From: Cardiocondyla obscurior
Taxonomy: Eukaryota > Arthropoda > Insecta > Hymenoptera > Formicidae
DNA length: 64,000 nucleotides
Direction of reading: 5' to 3'
Assembly (NCBI RefSeq): GCF_019399895.1
Contig: NC_091869.1
Location: 3,100,001 to 3,164,000, forward strand
In this document: piece by piece, positions 12,478 to 23,219 of the stretch
How positions within the stretch are numbered: the first letter of the stretch is position 1
How the letters are laid out: the number at the start of each line of letters is the position of its first letter
Position numbers and translations under genes: made by a program
The notes under the pieces: generated by a model
What the model was told of the DNA's origin: nothing
The model's input: only the letters and a program-made list of their open reading frames with translations
Database searches by the model: none

Positions 12478-12752
12478 GGCTTGGTCCAACACGAGTTTTT
12501 TAGCGGCGACGATTTCGGAGCTGGAAAGTGACGGTCAAGCTCGTGTTGTTCTTATGTTTTGGGGGAGGAAAGCCTCGAGCTCGGCGAACGCATTAAAAAA
12601 AACGTAAACAAGCCAGCTCGGCGTCGAGCACGGACGCCTCGGCGACTCCGTGCGAGAGAAGGACAGCGCGTCATCGACGATCGGCTCTATCGCTGTCTCA
12701 CTTTCTTACGCGGTCCTCTCGTTCTCTCTAAGGCCCGAAATCTCTAACGGCC

Positions 12753-12784
12753 AGTCTAGTTGCAGAGACACGGGCGCTCGGACG
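12753..12784 (+). promoter_or_regulatory. Core promoter (Inr + DPE), copy 1
   Basis: The initiator is CCAGTC with the inferred +1 A at 12753. GGACG at 12780-12784 occupies +28 to +32, which matches the arthropod DPE consensus RGWYV at exactly the required distance. The stretch upstream (about 12695-12752) is nearly identical to that of copy 2 at 29345-29402. No TATA box is seen, as is usual for DPE promoters. The start site is inferred from motifs and from conservation between the two copies. Confidence 0.6.
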
Positions 12785-13610
12785 TGTCGGTAATCGCTCC
12801 GCAATTACGCGCAATTTTGACCGCGGATAGGAAGGTATCGCGGGCGAATAAGTGTCGACGTCGTCGACTCGGGTACGAACAATCATATTCCGCACGCCTG
12901 AGCTATTCCGCTGTTCATTCTATGCCTCGTTTCGGCCGTCGAAAAAGCGCTTCGAGGTTACGCCGCGAGCGAGTGCACGAAGCGCACGAAGCGCCCGACG
13001 TGCATCACTCCGCGTCGGTCATTTCCGGGGGACGGCTTCCATTAAAATTTTATTCGGCAGATTCCGGCGATTGTTATTGCCGTGGTGTGAGATCTGCATC
13101 TCGCCCGTCTTTTTCGTCGCGACAGGGGTTCTCGATCCGTTTCGAGCAAGCGATTTTTGAGACACTTACGGAAGACAAAGTGCGCGGGGAACATATAATT
13201 CGGGACGCGGTGTTCGACATATCGCGGCCGGTCTCGTTCGCTGCTTCACGCAAGTTTTCGACCTCACGTTACGTCGTATCCAGTTTCCTATATCGTTATC
13301 GAGGACGTCTCGAATAAAGACGCAATGGAAATAAGCAACGAAATAAACATCGAGAGCGGAGATTTATCTAACAAATGGTCATACGTCGCGCTTCTTAATT
13401 TTAATCGCATAAAATCGCCGCGATGATCCACCGCCGTTCCTTCGGTCGTTCGTTTTTCGAGTGTTTAGTGATTAATGATTAGTGATAGTGATCATAAAAA
13501 GAAATAGAGACAAAGCAGTGTACTATAGTGTGAAGTGATTTGCAGTGCTACAACACATTGGAATAATCAACGCATCCAAAATAATTTAAACTACTCCCAC
13601 GAAAGCAAAG

Positions 13611-13641
13611 AAGGAAGGAAGGAAGGAAGGAAGGAAGGAAG
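13611..13641 (+). repeat. (AAGG)n microsatellite
   Basis: About seven and a half tetranucleotide copies within the 3' part of the candidate exon. The corresponding place in copy 2 has only a short GGACGGAAGGACGGAAGG, so the array expanded after the duplication or contracted in copy 2. Confidence 0.9.
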
Positions 13642-13810
13642 CACGAAAAATAACCTAACCTACCTGGAAGATATATAAGTCAACGTAAGTCAACTGGCAA
13701 TACGCCGTCAACTATAATTCATTCAATTGTATTGATCATAAAATATTTATTATAATTGACAAATGTTCGAAACGTAATGACACGCGCGTATGGTTTCTAG
13801 TACTTAAAGA

Positions 13811-16800
13811 AAAAAAAGAAAAAGATAATAAGAAACAAGGTTTACACGATCGAAGGCGTATTATTTTTATCAACCACGAACGCGCGTACTATTTAATTCG
13901 ACGCAAAGCCTAGCAAAATATAACCGCGAAAATAGGCAAACGGCGGTCATATTAGGAGAACGTGGGTGGCAGAGGGGGTGGGGCGGGAGGAGGAGGGGGG
14001 GAGGGAAATGAAACTAATGCAGATATAAATCAACATTACTCTGCATTAGAGCGGAGTTGCCGCCGTAGGCACCTACTAGAGTTCACCGCGGAGGTAAACT
14101 GTGGCCACAGGTAGATATATTCCGCATTACTTGTACATGCGAGAGCGCGCACACAGCGGTGAGCGCCGCGGATCTCGTGCACGTTCACGTGCGCATTCGT
14201 GTATCGGCCCCCGCGCGCGAGGGCGTGTAACCCCTAACTTCCAAGAGTTACTTACCTACTTGCCACTTAGATTCCCGACCAGTGCCTACCAGACTCTACC
14301 AGTAATTCACTGTCAGCCGTACAATGCCGGATTCAAGCGCGAATCCCTCTTGTAAAGAGTTCTTTATGATCGCCAATTACGCCGCTGCGATATTAATCAA
14401 CCCTTCTCTTTATTTCAAAGGCAATGATGAATGGCCGGTGCGTAAATCACGGCGTATAGATTTAATATGGAAATACGAGAGTCGCGAAAATATCGCGAGG
14501 CTGAAGGAAGTCGCGGGCGGAGAATGTAAAAAAAAGAAAAAGGAAAATAACGCGTCGATTAAATCTGCCGAGGGCGCCGGGACGATTTTAAGAGTGCCAC
14601 CGGTATCGAGGGTATATACGCGCATCTCTCGCTAATCATCTAATTTGCATCCGCTGTGATTAACGTAATCTGTATTCCTATATTTATTAGGAATTAGCCG
14701 CGGCTCGCTCGTAACTCATGCGGGAATTAGTTAAGCTCAAGGATTTCGAGCTTACCAATCTTCCACCCTCTTTCGCCTCCACCGTCAGTACGTTCGCGTT
14801 ATCGCGTAGTCTTTCTCCCTTTTATGTCTTCGCCTTTGGGTGAAATCTTTTAATTTTTTTTTTATCGTTGAAGAATATTTAAAAAATCGCTCGAGAAATA
14901 TAGAATTCCTAATGTAATTTATAAAATAATGTAGAAATTTTGTAACGCAGTATTTTTTTTTTTAATGTAAAACTTAAAGTTTTTAATGACACTTATTAAC
15001 GCAAAAAAAAATTTTTTAATGAAAAACGGAATGGGTGAATATTAAAAAGCTGCTGACACACGAGCGTTCTCTCTCTCTCTTTCTTTCTCTCTCTTTCTCT
15101 TTCTGTTCAAGTATTGAGATCTTAAAACACACCGCGGTAGAATTGCAAACACGCGAATTGAGGATGATAGATATCCGTCAATTATAGCGGTAACATCGTA
15201 TTGTTTTACCGTCTGACGGACAACATTGATTGATCGCTGCCGCGACTGTGGCCGCCTCTTTGAGCTTTCTTGCGGCCTGAAGCCACGCATTCCTTAACTC
15301 GAACGTGCGTTATTAGTAAAGCGTGCATATCGGGGTGCACATCCGACCACTGGCATATCCGCGCACCGGCGAACACGCCACTTGGCGTGACGTATCACGT
15401 TGTCTCATTCAGAATTACAAATTCGTTAATTCAGTCTTTTACAATTCAGATAAACGTCGCATGCGACGTCAGTTTTGCGAAAGACACGCGGCAACAGACT
15501 CGTGTCACCGTGAATTTTAAACATACCGGCAATAGTAAATTTTCGCGAGGTCGTCAGGCCTTCAAAAACAACGCTTTATCATTTTTTTACGATATCGATA
15601 ATTATAAAATAATTCTCGCGATATTATAGACGCCGCAGAAAATAATTTCGTGCAAAGCACACCCGGGGTGTGCTTCTCCTTTTCCCTTCGAAATAGACGG
15701 AGAATCCTCGTCGCCGCGAATCTATTTCAGCGTAAAACAGACCCCGTTCATCAGTTGACTCGTTAAAGACAAACGCGCGGTATCCGAACGGGCCATTCTA
15801 GAAGTGGCTGTCAGGATGCCAAGCGTTAATAAATACTCTGTCGCCGTCAGTGAGAACAGAGCCGAAATTACCGCGTTTGAATGATGCCGCGGAGCAACGT
15901 CGTCGGGCGGCGTATATAAATGAAGAGCATTTATCGAAAACGGACTGTTCGCATTTATCTATTTTAACAATGTTTACGGCGAGGCAATCGTACGTTTAAT
16001 TGTTCTAAACTTCTACGCGCCGGTTTTGCCAATTCACGTGTACCACGTGGCGTTAATATATCGCGGAAACTATCTGCACGCGAACACGCTCACCGTGCCC
16101 AGCTCGCTCCTTTTCGTATTTATGCCGTATGAAATCATGTGTATTTTATAGACGATAACTTTCAGTTACCGATACTTGGTCAACCTGCGAAATATCTCTG
16201 GGGAAAGATGCCGCGCTTCATTTTTATTGCCTCTCTACTTTCTATGTCAAGAGTTTCGCTTCCTTTTCGATATTACTTACGTTTTATGAGAATAAATGAC
16301 GAGTTTTGCGATAATAACGCTTAAAAAGTATTAACAACGAACAACTAATCGTGACTTTTTTTTTTTAATTAACATTTTTACATCGGCTAAAAATAAATTT
16401 TGTAATTTTACGAATTTTTCCGCGAAGGAAGTACACGAGAAAGCCGTTACGGAATTTCTAAAATAAGTCTAGTATCAATGGCAGTTTTCGTAAAAACTTG
16501 CATTATAATAGTGCAATTGCGAGACGTTGCGCTGTGTCGTCGCGAGTATATTTCCATAACTTTGCATACATGTTTTAATAATTCATCCCCCCGTTCGCCT
16601 AGATAACTACTGAGGAAAGCATACTGCGGATTTATTAATAAGATAAACCGGTTTAATATCAAGCAAATTAACTTAACGTTACGCACATTGTTCTACGACG
16701 TGGGCCTTAAAATTTCACAGCGCGATAATTAAAAAAAAAAAAATATATATATATACGCATAACTAAATATTGGTGACACTTTCAAATTGACGAAGGAGGA

Positions 16801-16870
16801 GATAATCGTTATATAAGATGACGACGCGTTATCGGTTCAAGAGATCTAATTACACATTACGAAAATAATC
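13811..16870. other. Intergenic/intron-like DNA, no supported gene
   Basis: Mixed composition, with a G-rich patch at about 13960-14010 and a CT tract at 15066-15105. A TATATAAA box at about 15913-15920 sits in a CpG-rich context without a matching initiator. The inverted repeat at 15655-15675 is listed separately. Open frames here are short and show no protein character. Confidence 0.35.
15655..15675. repeat. 21-bp near-perfect palindrome (10-bp arms, 1-nt centre)
   Basis: AAGCACACCC at 15655-15664 and GGGTGTGCTT at 15666-15675 are exact complements around a single central G. It is a possible dimer-binding site. Confidence 0.7.
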
Positions 16871-16881
16871 ATTCGACTTAC

Positions 16882-16925
16882 CAATTTGCATGTGCTTCAG
16901 TGGAGTAGTATAATTCTGCCGGTGA
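16882..16925 (-). other. Candidate 44-nt exon, cassette copy B exon 2
   Basis: On the minus strand it is preceded by TTATGTTACAG (acceptor AG at 16926-16927) and followed by GTAAGT (16876-16881). It is the same length as its duplicate at 17242-17285, with 9 substitutions. Read from its second base it gives HRQNYTTPLKHMQI. In that frame six of nine changes fall at third positions, none at first, and four are synonymous, which is the pattern of constrained coding sequence. Read from its first base, no change falls at second positions, so the frame is not settled. No known family was recognised. Confidence 0.4.
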
Positions 16926-17039
16926 CTGTAACATAAAAAAGAAAATATTAATGTAGACGTGCCAAGAAATTATTAAGATTAATAAAAAAAAGGTAGAAAT
17001 TTTTTTTTATAAAGATTTAATTTTAAAGTTGATTCTCAC

Positions 17040-17202
17040 CTAAAAGTTGCTCCGCCGATGCACGATGCCCCCCGGGCCTGCTCCTCCTCTCAGATGGGAC
17101 GTGACGAGCCATCCTTCCGCGCACAAGTCACTCGCGAACGCGACCGTGATTTTACATTCGCGAAAATTATTGATCATTTGTGCGCGATATTTTTCGGCAC
17201 TG
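17040..17202 (-). other. Candidate exon, cassette copy B exon 1
   Basis: It ends at GTGAGA (17034-17039), the same position as the donor of copy A. A strong acceptor TTCTCTTTACAG lies just upstream on the minus strand (AG at 17203-17204), so this copy can be an internal exon of 163 nt. In the frame joining exon 2 in phase (two bases left over), its 3' end reads EEEQARGASCIGGATF after a TGA. A second frame opens with ATG in the block conserved with copy A but meets TGA nine codons into exon 2. The role is unknown. Confidence 0.35.
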
Positions 17203-17241
17203 CTGTAAAGAGAAAATCCTGAAAACAAGTTACTGACTTAC

Positions 17242-17285
17242 CGATCTGCATGAGCGTCAGCGGAGTTGTAGATTTCTGCCGGTGG
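17242..17285 (-). other. Candidate 44-nt exon, cassette copy A exon 2
   Basis: Flanked on the minus strand by TTATGTTACAG (AG at 17286-17287) and GTAAGT (17236-17241). It is a 44-nt duplicate of 16882-16925, offset by 360 bases. Read from its second base it gives HRQKSTTPLTLMQI. Conserved length and both splice sites after duplication argue that splicing, not just sequence, is maintained. Confidence 0.4.
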
Positions 17286-17403
17286 CTGTAACATAAAGAA
17301 AAAAATTTTAATGTAGACGTGCCAAAAAATTAATAAGATTAATAAAAAAAAGATACAAATTTTTTTTTTAATAAAGATTTAATTTTAAAAAATTCATGCT
17401 TAC

Positions 17404-17576
17404 TTAAAAGTTGCTCCGCCGATGCAGGATGCCTCCTGGGCCTGCTCATCCTCTCAGATGGGACGTGACGAGTCATCCTTCCGCGCACAAGTAACTCGCG
17501 AACGCACTTCCGTAAAAAAAGAATCGTAAAAAAAACGCGCGATAACTAGCGGCACTCCCGAAACGACCGACGAACT
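17404..17576 (-). other. Candidate exon, cassette copy A exon 1 (possible first exon)
   Basis: It ends at GTAAGC (17398-17403). Its last ~75 bases are nearly identical to copy B. In the frame continuous with exon 2 its end reads EDEQAQEASCIGGATF, bounded upstream by TGA. Unlike copy B it lacks the polypyrimidine acceptor. Instead it has a TCAGTT initiator-like motif with inferred +1 at 17576, so copy A may be a first exon. No DPE was found at +28. Confidence 0.3.
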
Positions 17577-17589
17577 GACTGCGGTTCGT

Positions 17590-19921
17590 ATTATCAGATT
17601 TCGGCGTGCGGCACGTTAATTCTTCATTGAACGATGCGAAGCAACGGAGCTTCTTTTGATCTGTAACAGATAAATTAAAAAATTTTATTGCGTGAAAAAG
17701 TGAATACGAATTCTGGCATGATCGTGCGATTTGCCTAACGTAACTGAATCATAAAACTCGCAAAAGATCAAAGACTAACTCAAGTCTGTCGTCTGCCGCG
17801 ATATCATGCCAATTCTGGGAACAATACGGGGACAAAAAGAAGAGTAGGAAATCTGACAAGGATAATAGCCGAAAATATAATCTGAAAAGGCATATCTACG
17901 GTTGAGGTGAAGGGGAGGGGTGCGGGGAATCGAGGACGAGAGTGGTTTAGGGTAGTTCGCGGCGACGGCAAAACGGCGATAGAACGACGTGGTGTAGCGA
18001 TATTATGGCATTCATATAATAATGGGCATGACGAACGGGTTTTCAGCTTATTCTTGGCAGCGGCTTCGCGAGGCTAGACCGGGGTATCGAACGCCGCCGG
18101 GAGGAGTGGGCTCGCGTCCGGGAACGACGAGGGGTTGCAATCGTACAAGCAACAATATTAACGACGGGGGTGGCGGTGGGTTGTTGGCTCAACTGCATGG
18201 ACCCGTAAGATCGGCGGCGGAGAAGAGCCGGGCGACGTTGCCCCGCGGGGTATATATACATTTCGCGCACGAAATCAGGCTCGCGAACGACCAGAGCAAA
18301 TATTTGGAGCCTCGCCACTAAAAACTCGGGACGAGCCAACAGACGGGTTGATTTGTTTCCCTACAACGCCGCTTTCCTCGCATTCTTTTTTCGACCGCCG
18401 CTCTACCTTCCTCCCGCCTTCCGTTGACCCCTTCCGCCCCTCCCTCCCCCTTCTTTCCGCGACTCCCTTCGCGGATGCTTACGCAGCCGAGAATATTCGA
18501 GCATCTATCTGAAAATGACTCCTATAACTCAAGTTAAGTATACGCGCGCCCTCATTTGCTGTTTATCGATTGTAAACCTTTTTCATCGCGCGGTCTTGGA
18601 CTTGCTATTACATATTCATGCCCACCCGCGTTCTTATTCTTTATGACTGTTTTAAATGTGCGGGTTTACTTCGGGAACGTGCGCGCGTAATGTAATTTTA
18701 TTATGTTTAATTATGTTTAGCATACAGGACGAGACCTCAGGCTTTATAGCCCGACTTATCTCCCCGTTGCGTTACTAACAAATACTTTGGGCAAAAATTT
18801 TAGGTAGAACAACGTATAAAATGTATACATGTATATGCTCTTTTTAAAATTCACCGTTCCATAATAGATACACAGATAATATTCAACGTAACTGGTTCAC
18901 GGTAAAGATTCTCTTACTGGTTTTTCTCATTTGAGTCCACTTATACGAGCGCGTTCAACCCTTCTGCTCGCAGAGTTTTTTCTAGCTCCGTTTTTCTAAT
19001 CCTACAAGATCGACCGCCGCGTATTCTCCTCGGTGCTGAGCGAGCAGCTTTCTTATTCCACGGGCATATGCTTTATGGAATGCAAATCTTGTCTACCCTG
19101 GCCATTTTCTCTCCGTGCCTTTATCCTATCCTCAGTATCGCGTTAGACGCCGGAATGGCATTCTTCTTTGCCACGTCGTCGATTTATTCGCCGGGAGCAC
19201 CGGCGAACAAGTTATTAGTAGGATTCCGCAACAATTGCGGGAAATGGACCGGCAAAAATTCACGCGGCTTCCGCGATACATTTCGAGGCTTTACGGGAGA
19301 CTGTCGATAAATAGAGTAACCGAAAGATAGACGTTTCACGCCGAGCGTATCAAGTTGACTCAATCGCATTGAAATTTATCGCAGCAAACAAATAAAAAAA
19401 AAAAAAAAAAAAAAAAAAATAAAATATATATGTATCGATGAAAGCTATGGCTTCGCGAACGCTTCGTATTTTTCCTTCTCTCTTTTTTTTTTTTCTCGCG
19501 TGAAAGTTTATAAGCCACGGATCGCCGATGCAACGTTTGAAGCCATTAAACTCCGACAAGCGGCGTTCTATTTGTTTTTATACCGCGCGAAATTAATTAG
19601 TTAATTAAGCATCGCGAGATGGCGTCCATCCAATTAAATCCGCTCACCCTGTCGACGAGTGCGCAAACGCTGCGTCCAAGAGAGGCGCCCCCGTGTTATA
19701 AAAAGAACCACCGTGGCACGTTTTCCCTTCTCCTAACTCATTTCTCTTTCCCCCCTGCTTTTCATAATTTCAACTTCTCCATTTAATCCTCTGCTTCTCT
19801 TTTTCTTTAAATCTCATACCTTACTGCAGCATTCACCTGTCCGTTTCACATAACGCTTCTTTTACTTTGCCATAAGCCGCATTATATTCTAAATTTAATA
19901 TTAGTTGTAGTGTAGGATTAT
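17590..19921. other. Intergenic/intron-like DNA, no supported gene
   Basis: Contains a GC-rich block at about 18010-18340 with open frames on both strands and a TATATATA at about 18250, a pyrimidine-rich stretch at 18380-18470, and a 26-base poly(A) at 19394-19419. Nothing could be resolved into exons. Confidence 0.35.
19394..19419 (+). repeat. Poly(A) run, 26 bases
   Basis: Uninterrupted A run, then TAAAATATATAT. No retroposon body was recognised upstream. Confidence 0.9.
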
Positions 19922-20617
19922 CAAATAATATGTACCTTTACTTGCGGGCGTCCTCGAAGTCGCGCGAAGTGCCTAGCGGTGAGCTCGTTTGATTCGGCCG
20001 ACCGGAGCACGTGGTGGTTCGTCGCACGTCGCGTGATATTCACCTTTAACCGCAACGAGATGACTTTAAATTCTCTCATCTTTCTTTAAACAATATCATA
20101 TAATAGTATCTTTACTTGCGGGCGTTCTTGAGGTCGCGTGAAATGTATAGCAGCGAGCTCGTGTGGCTCGACCGACCGGAGCACGTGGTGGTTCGTCGCA
20201 CGTCGCGTGATATTCATCTTTAACCGCAACGAGATCATCCCAAATTCTCTCACCTTTCTTTAAACAATATCACACAATACGTGTCTTTACTTGCAAGCGT
20301 CCTTGAGTTCGGGTGAAGTGCGTAGCAGCGAGCTCGTGTGGCTTGACCGACCGGAGCACGTGGTGGTTCGTCGCACATCGCGTGATATTCATCTTTAACC
20401 GCAACGAGATTACTTTAACCACTCTTGTCTTTATTTAAACAATATCACACAATACGTGTCTTTACTTGCGAGGGTCTTTGAGTTCGTGTGAAGTGCGTAG
20501 CAGCGAGCTCGTGTGGCTCGACCGACCGGAGCACGTGGTGGTTCGTCGCACGTCGCGTGATATTCACCTTTAACCGCAACGAGATTACTTTAACCTCTCT
20601 TGTCTTTATTTAAACAG
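19922..20617 (+). repeat. Four-unit ~175-bp tandem repeat carrying CACGTG E-boxes
   Basis: Landmark CTTTACTTGC recurs at 19936, 20110, 20285 and 20460, giving periods of 174, 175 and 175. Each unit has a nearly invariant ~62-bp core from GACCGGAGCACGTGG to AACCGCAACGAGAT, with the palindromic E-box at 20008, 20182, 20357 and 20532. The rest of the unit, an AT-rich linker, varies more. Copies 2-4 are closer to each other than to copy 1. On the plus strand copies 2-4 share an open frame containing SSELVWLDRPEHVVV and ending in TAA, with only synonymous changes in the core; copy 1 has TGA in that frame. Unit length is not a multiple of three, so it is not one continuous protein repeat. Confidence 0.85.
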
Positions 20618-23185
20618 AAAATCCTCCGAATATTACTGCGCGCCCACTTCGTCACAGTGAAAGATCATTACTTTATCGTGCAAAATTAAGACGTCGATCG
20701 AATATAAAGGTGTCCGCGATGTACCGCACTGCGTAAATGTTCTCCGTGCATAGAGCGACGATCACAGGAACGAATTAGGGCCATGTCGCATTAGCCGATA
20801 CTTTTATTCGTGAGATATAACTGATTGACGAAGCGCCGAACGTGCGTAGTTAGACTCACCTGCCTCATTGACTCCGCCCGTGTGAGCTGCCGGCTCGGGA
20901 ATTCTGGAGTGGGGTGGGGGAGATCGCGCGATCACGGCAGTAAGCCGCCCGGCCTTGTAACTTTGTTTATGTCCTCTATCCGCATATACGTACATTTAAA
21001 CGCGCTAGAACAGAATTCTGCACTAAATATTTTATCAAATATTACTTTCAATATGTACGTGTTTGTTACCGACGAATACGCCGCCTTTACTCGTTAATTA
21101 AATCAATCACTGTTTTTACTTTACCGAATCGAGCTAAAGACGTGAATACAATTAACGTTATATATTATACTTAAACTAAAAAATTATTTTTTTAATACTT
21201 GAAGCAGTTTATTTTATTAATTCCTTTTTTTTCTTTCTTTTTTTTTGCATTTAAGTTGCCGGGTTGCGGTCTCTTCGACAAGTCTCGCGTTAATTATCTC
21301 TTTCTTTTAAAGTGTTTTTACGCGAGCGAGTGCCACGGCGAGCTCGTCACCTCCCATATTGGTGAAAGAGTTATTACTGTTACAAGTATTTCGAACACGT
21401 TGTACTTGCCATCGCGATGTTTGCGCTGAATGATCAATCGATTTCCTTAATTACCATTTAAAACCCGCTTTATAAAAACGCGCGACAACCGCGGCGAAAG
21501 GAATTACGTGGCGAGCGTTTCGTCATTAAAGGATCTCGTACCGAACAATAATGCCGAAAACAGCGACGGAAGGGAGAGAAAGAAAAAAAACGGGGAAAAT
21601 TCGATATCTGACAATCGAACGAATTGGCGAGCCAACAAGCGCGAATGAAGCGTGCTCGAATTTACGCGGCGCGGTGTGTAAATTTGAGCGTGAAGAAACA
21701 ATGCGTTCATCGGTGGACGAAAAGAGAATGAAGAGTCCGCCAGCGCGCGCGAGAGAGTGACGGCTAGGGACGGAAGGGGGTGCGGCGAAAGGGGAGAAGA
21801 GCGCGGATCGGTGGAGCGATTTGTCCCGTCTGTTAATTAGTGAAAAAACGGACTATGAATCTCGAGCGATCGTATATTACCGCGAGCGTAATGGATGGGA
21901 TTACAGCTGCTGTGTTAAATTAAACTGGCCGCCGGCCGCGGGTACGATACAGTACGTTATGTGGATATAGGTGCGCACACCGAGACCGTGACACAGGGGG
22001 CTTCTCTCTTCCTACCGCGTATATGTATTATCCATGTATAGCAAGTACAGTTACCTATGGTGCCTCCACTCGTTCTCTCCCTTCACCCTCTTTTCCCTCC
22101 CTCTCTCTCTGTCTGTCTCTCTCGCTCGTTCCTCTCCGCGCCGACTCGTCGAGTGCTAGTGTCCTTCTCTCAACGAAACGTGGTACATTACACATAATCG
22201 TGTCCAGCAGCGTGTCGCTCGTGACTCTTTTCGCAGTTTAAACAACGCGGCGGACATAATTGCGAAACGCGGACGGACAAGTGTAGCCGACAATTTTGCG
22301 TCGCACAAGTCATAATCTTGTGTTTCAATTAGGTGCCGATATGGGCGCGTATTCCGAATATCGGCTGTTTGATAAAGCGTGCCAGAGTTGAAGGCTCGGT
22401 TCGGGTAAATTTCAAGCTCGTTTTCTGGTTTATAAGTTATTTATTGTCTTAGGTTATTTCCCTTTTGAGTCTGATTCGAGAGCGCTCCCGAATAAATATG
22501 ATGTATGCCCCCGTAATTGCAGCACATGCGTATCGGCCGTTATTCACCCCCGCGAGGTGAAAGATGTGGATAGAAAATGGCGATAAAACAAGTCGGATGA
22601 ATGGTCGTGGCAATCTTCCGCATAATTATTGCGCGATAGGAGGGGTCGAAGCGCTATTGTTTTAAATACCTTATAATTTATGTTATCCATTCTTAATTAA
22701 TTAACTCGTTAATAGTATTGATAATAGTACGCTATTTCATATCGAGGATATAATTTTTCTCTTTCTCTTTTTCTCTCTTTTGCGCGCGAGTAAAGAAAAG
22801 AAAAAAAAAGAAAAAAAAATTGCTGCTTATCAAGATTGCACAATGACGGCCAGCAGATCTGTTCTTATCACAATAACACAATTAGGAGATAACGGCTCGA
22901 AGCGGAAGGGCAAATCCTTTTTATCTATATGGAAAAACTAGGAGTTCCCTGCGCCTTCTCGTGTGTGAGGCGCGCCACATAAGTGTCTATGTATCTACAT
23001 ATGTGCGCGAGAAGAAGGGCGCTTGGGAAAGGGGACCTGGGAAAAGAAGAGAGAGCCCATAGAGGCAAGGAGAGATAGATTACTCCGCCATTCTTGCAAT
23101 TTCCCTGTCGTATCGAAGCTCGTAAATTCTCGGTGAAATATGCGAAGGGGCGCCTGGTGCGGGCAGCACGCTGCTGCTCTGCCCT

Positions 23186-23186
23186 G

Positions 23187-23217
<31 letters not shown>

Positions 23218-23219
23218 AC
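23186..23219 (+). repeat. (CT)n microsatellite
   Basis: CT dinucleotide run with one TTT interruption, followed by CACTCACC. It lies inside a CpG-rich patch with open frames on both strands. Confidence 0.9.

Larger units (their letters stand above)
12753..13684 (+). ncRNA. Candidate untranslated first exon, copy 1 (932 nt)
   Basis: Runs from the inferred +1 to CAAC immediately before GTAAGT (13685-13690). The equivalent donor is conserved in copy 2. It contains open frames, including one of 185 codons from 12760 using TTG and one of 102 codons from 12852. These do not stay in the same frame in the paralogous exon because of indels, so coding potential is not conserved. A leader exon or noncoding RNA exon is the best reading. 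The downstream partner exon was not found. Confidence 0.45.
12478..13810 (+). repeat. Segmental duplicate copy 1: promoter plus first-exon module
   Basis: This ~1.3-kb segment is recognisably homologous, in the same orientation, to 29098-31100. Homology starts abruptly at GGCTTGGT and continues through a shared upstream region, initiator, DPE, a long leader and a splice donor. It fades at about 13810. Shared landmarks include TTTTTTAGCGGCGACGATTT against TTTTTTAACGGCGACGATTT, the block TCTCTCTAAGGCCCGAAA, and GTCGACGTCGTCGACT. Copy 1 carries only one degenerate version of the ~173-bp unit that is amplified in copy 2. Flanking DNA on either side is not shared. No terminal inverted repeats or target-site duplications were seen. 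Confidence 0.8.

Noticed and set aside
12760..13317. 185-codon open frame inside copy 1 of the duplicated exon
   Set aside because: It uses TTG as start, and the paralogous exon at 29410 loses the frame within a few tens of codons, so coding is not conserved.
19922..20617. CRISPR-like array
   Set aside because: Units are ~175-bp direct tandem repeats with no short spacers, in eukaryotic DNA.
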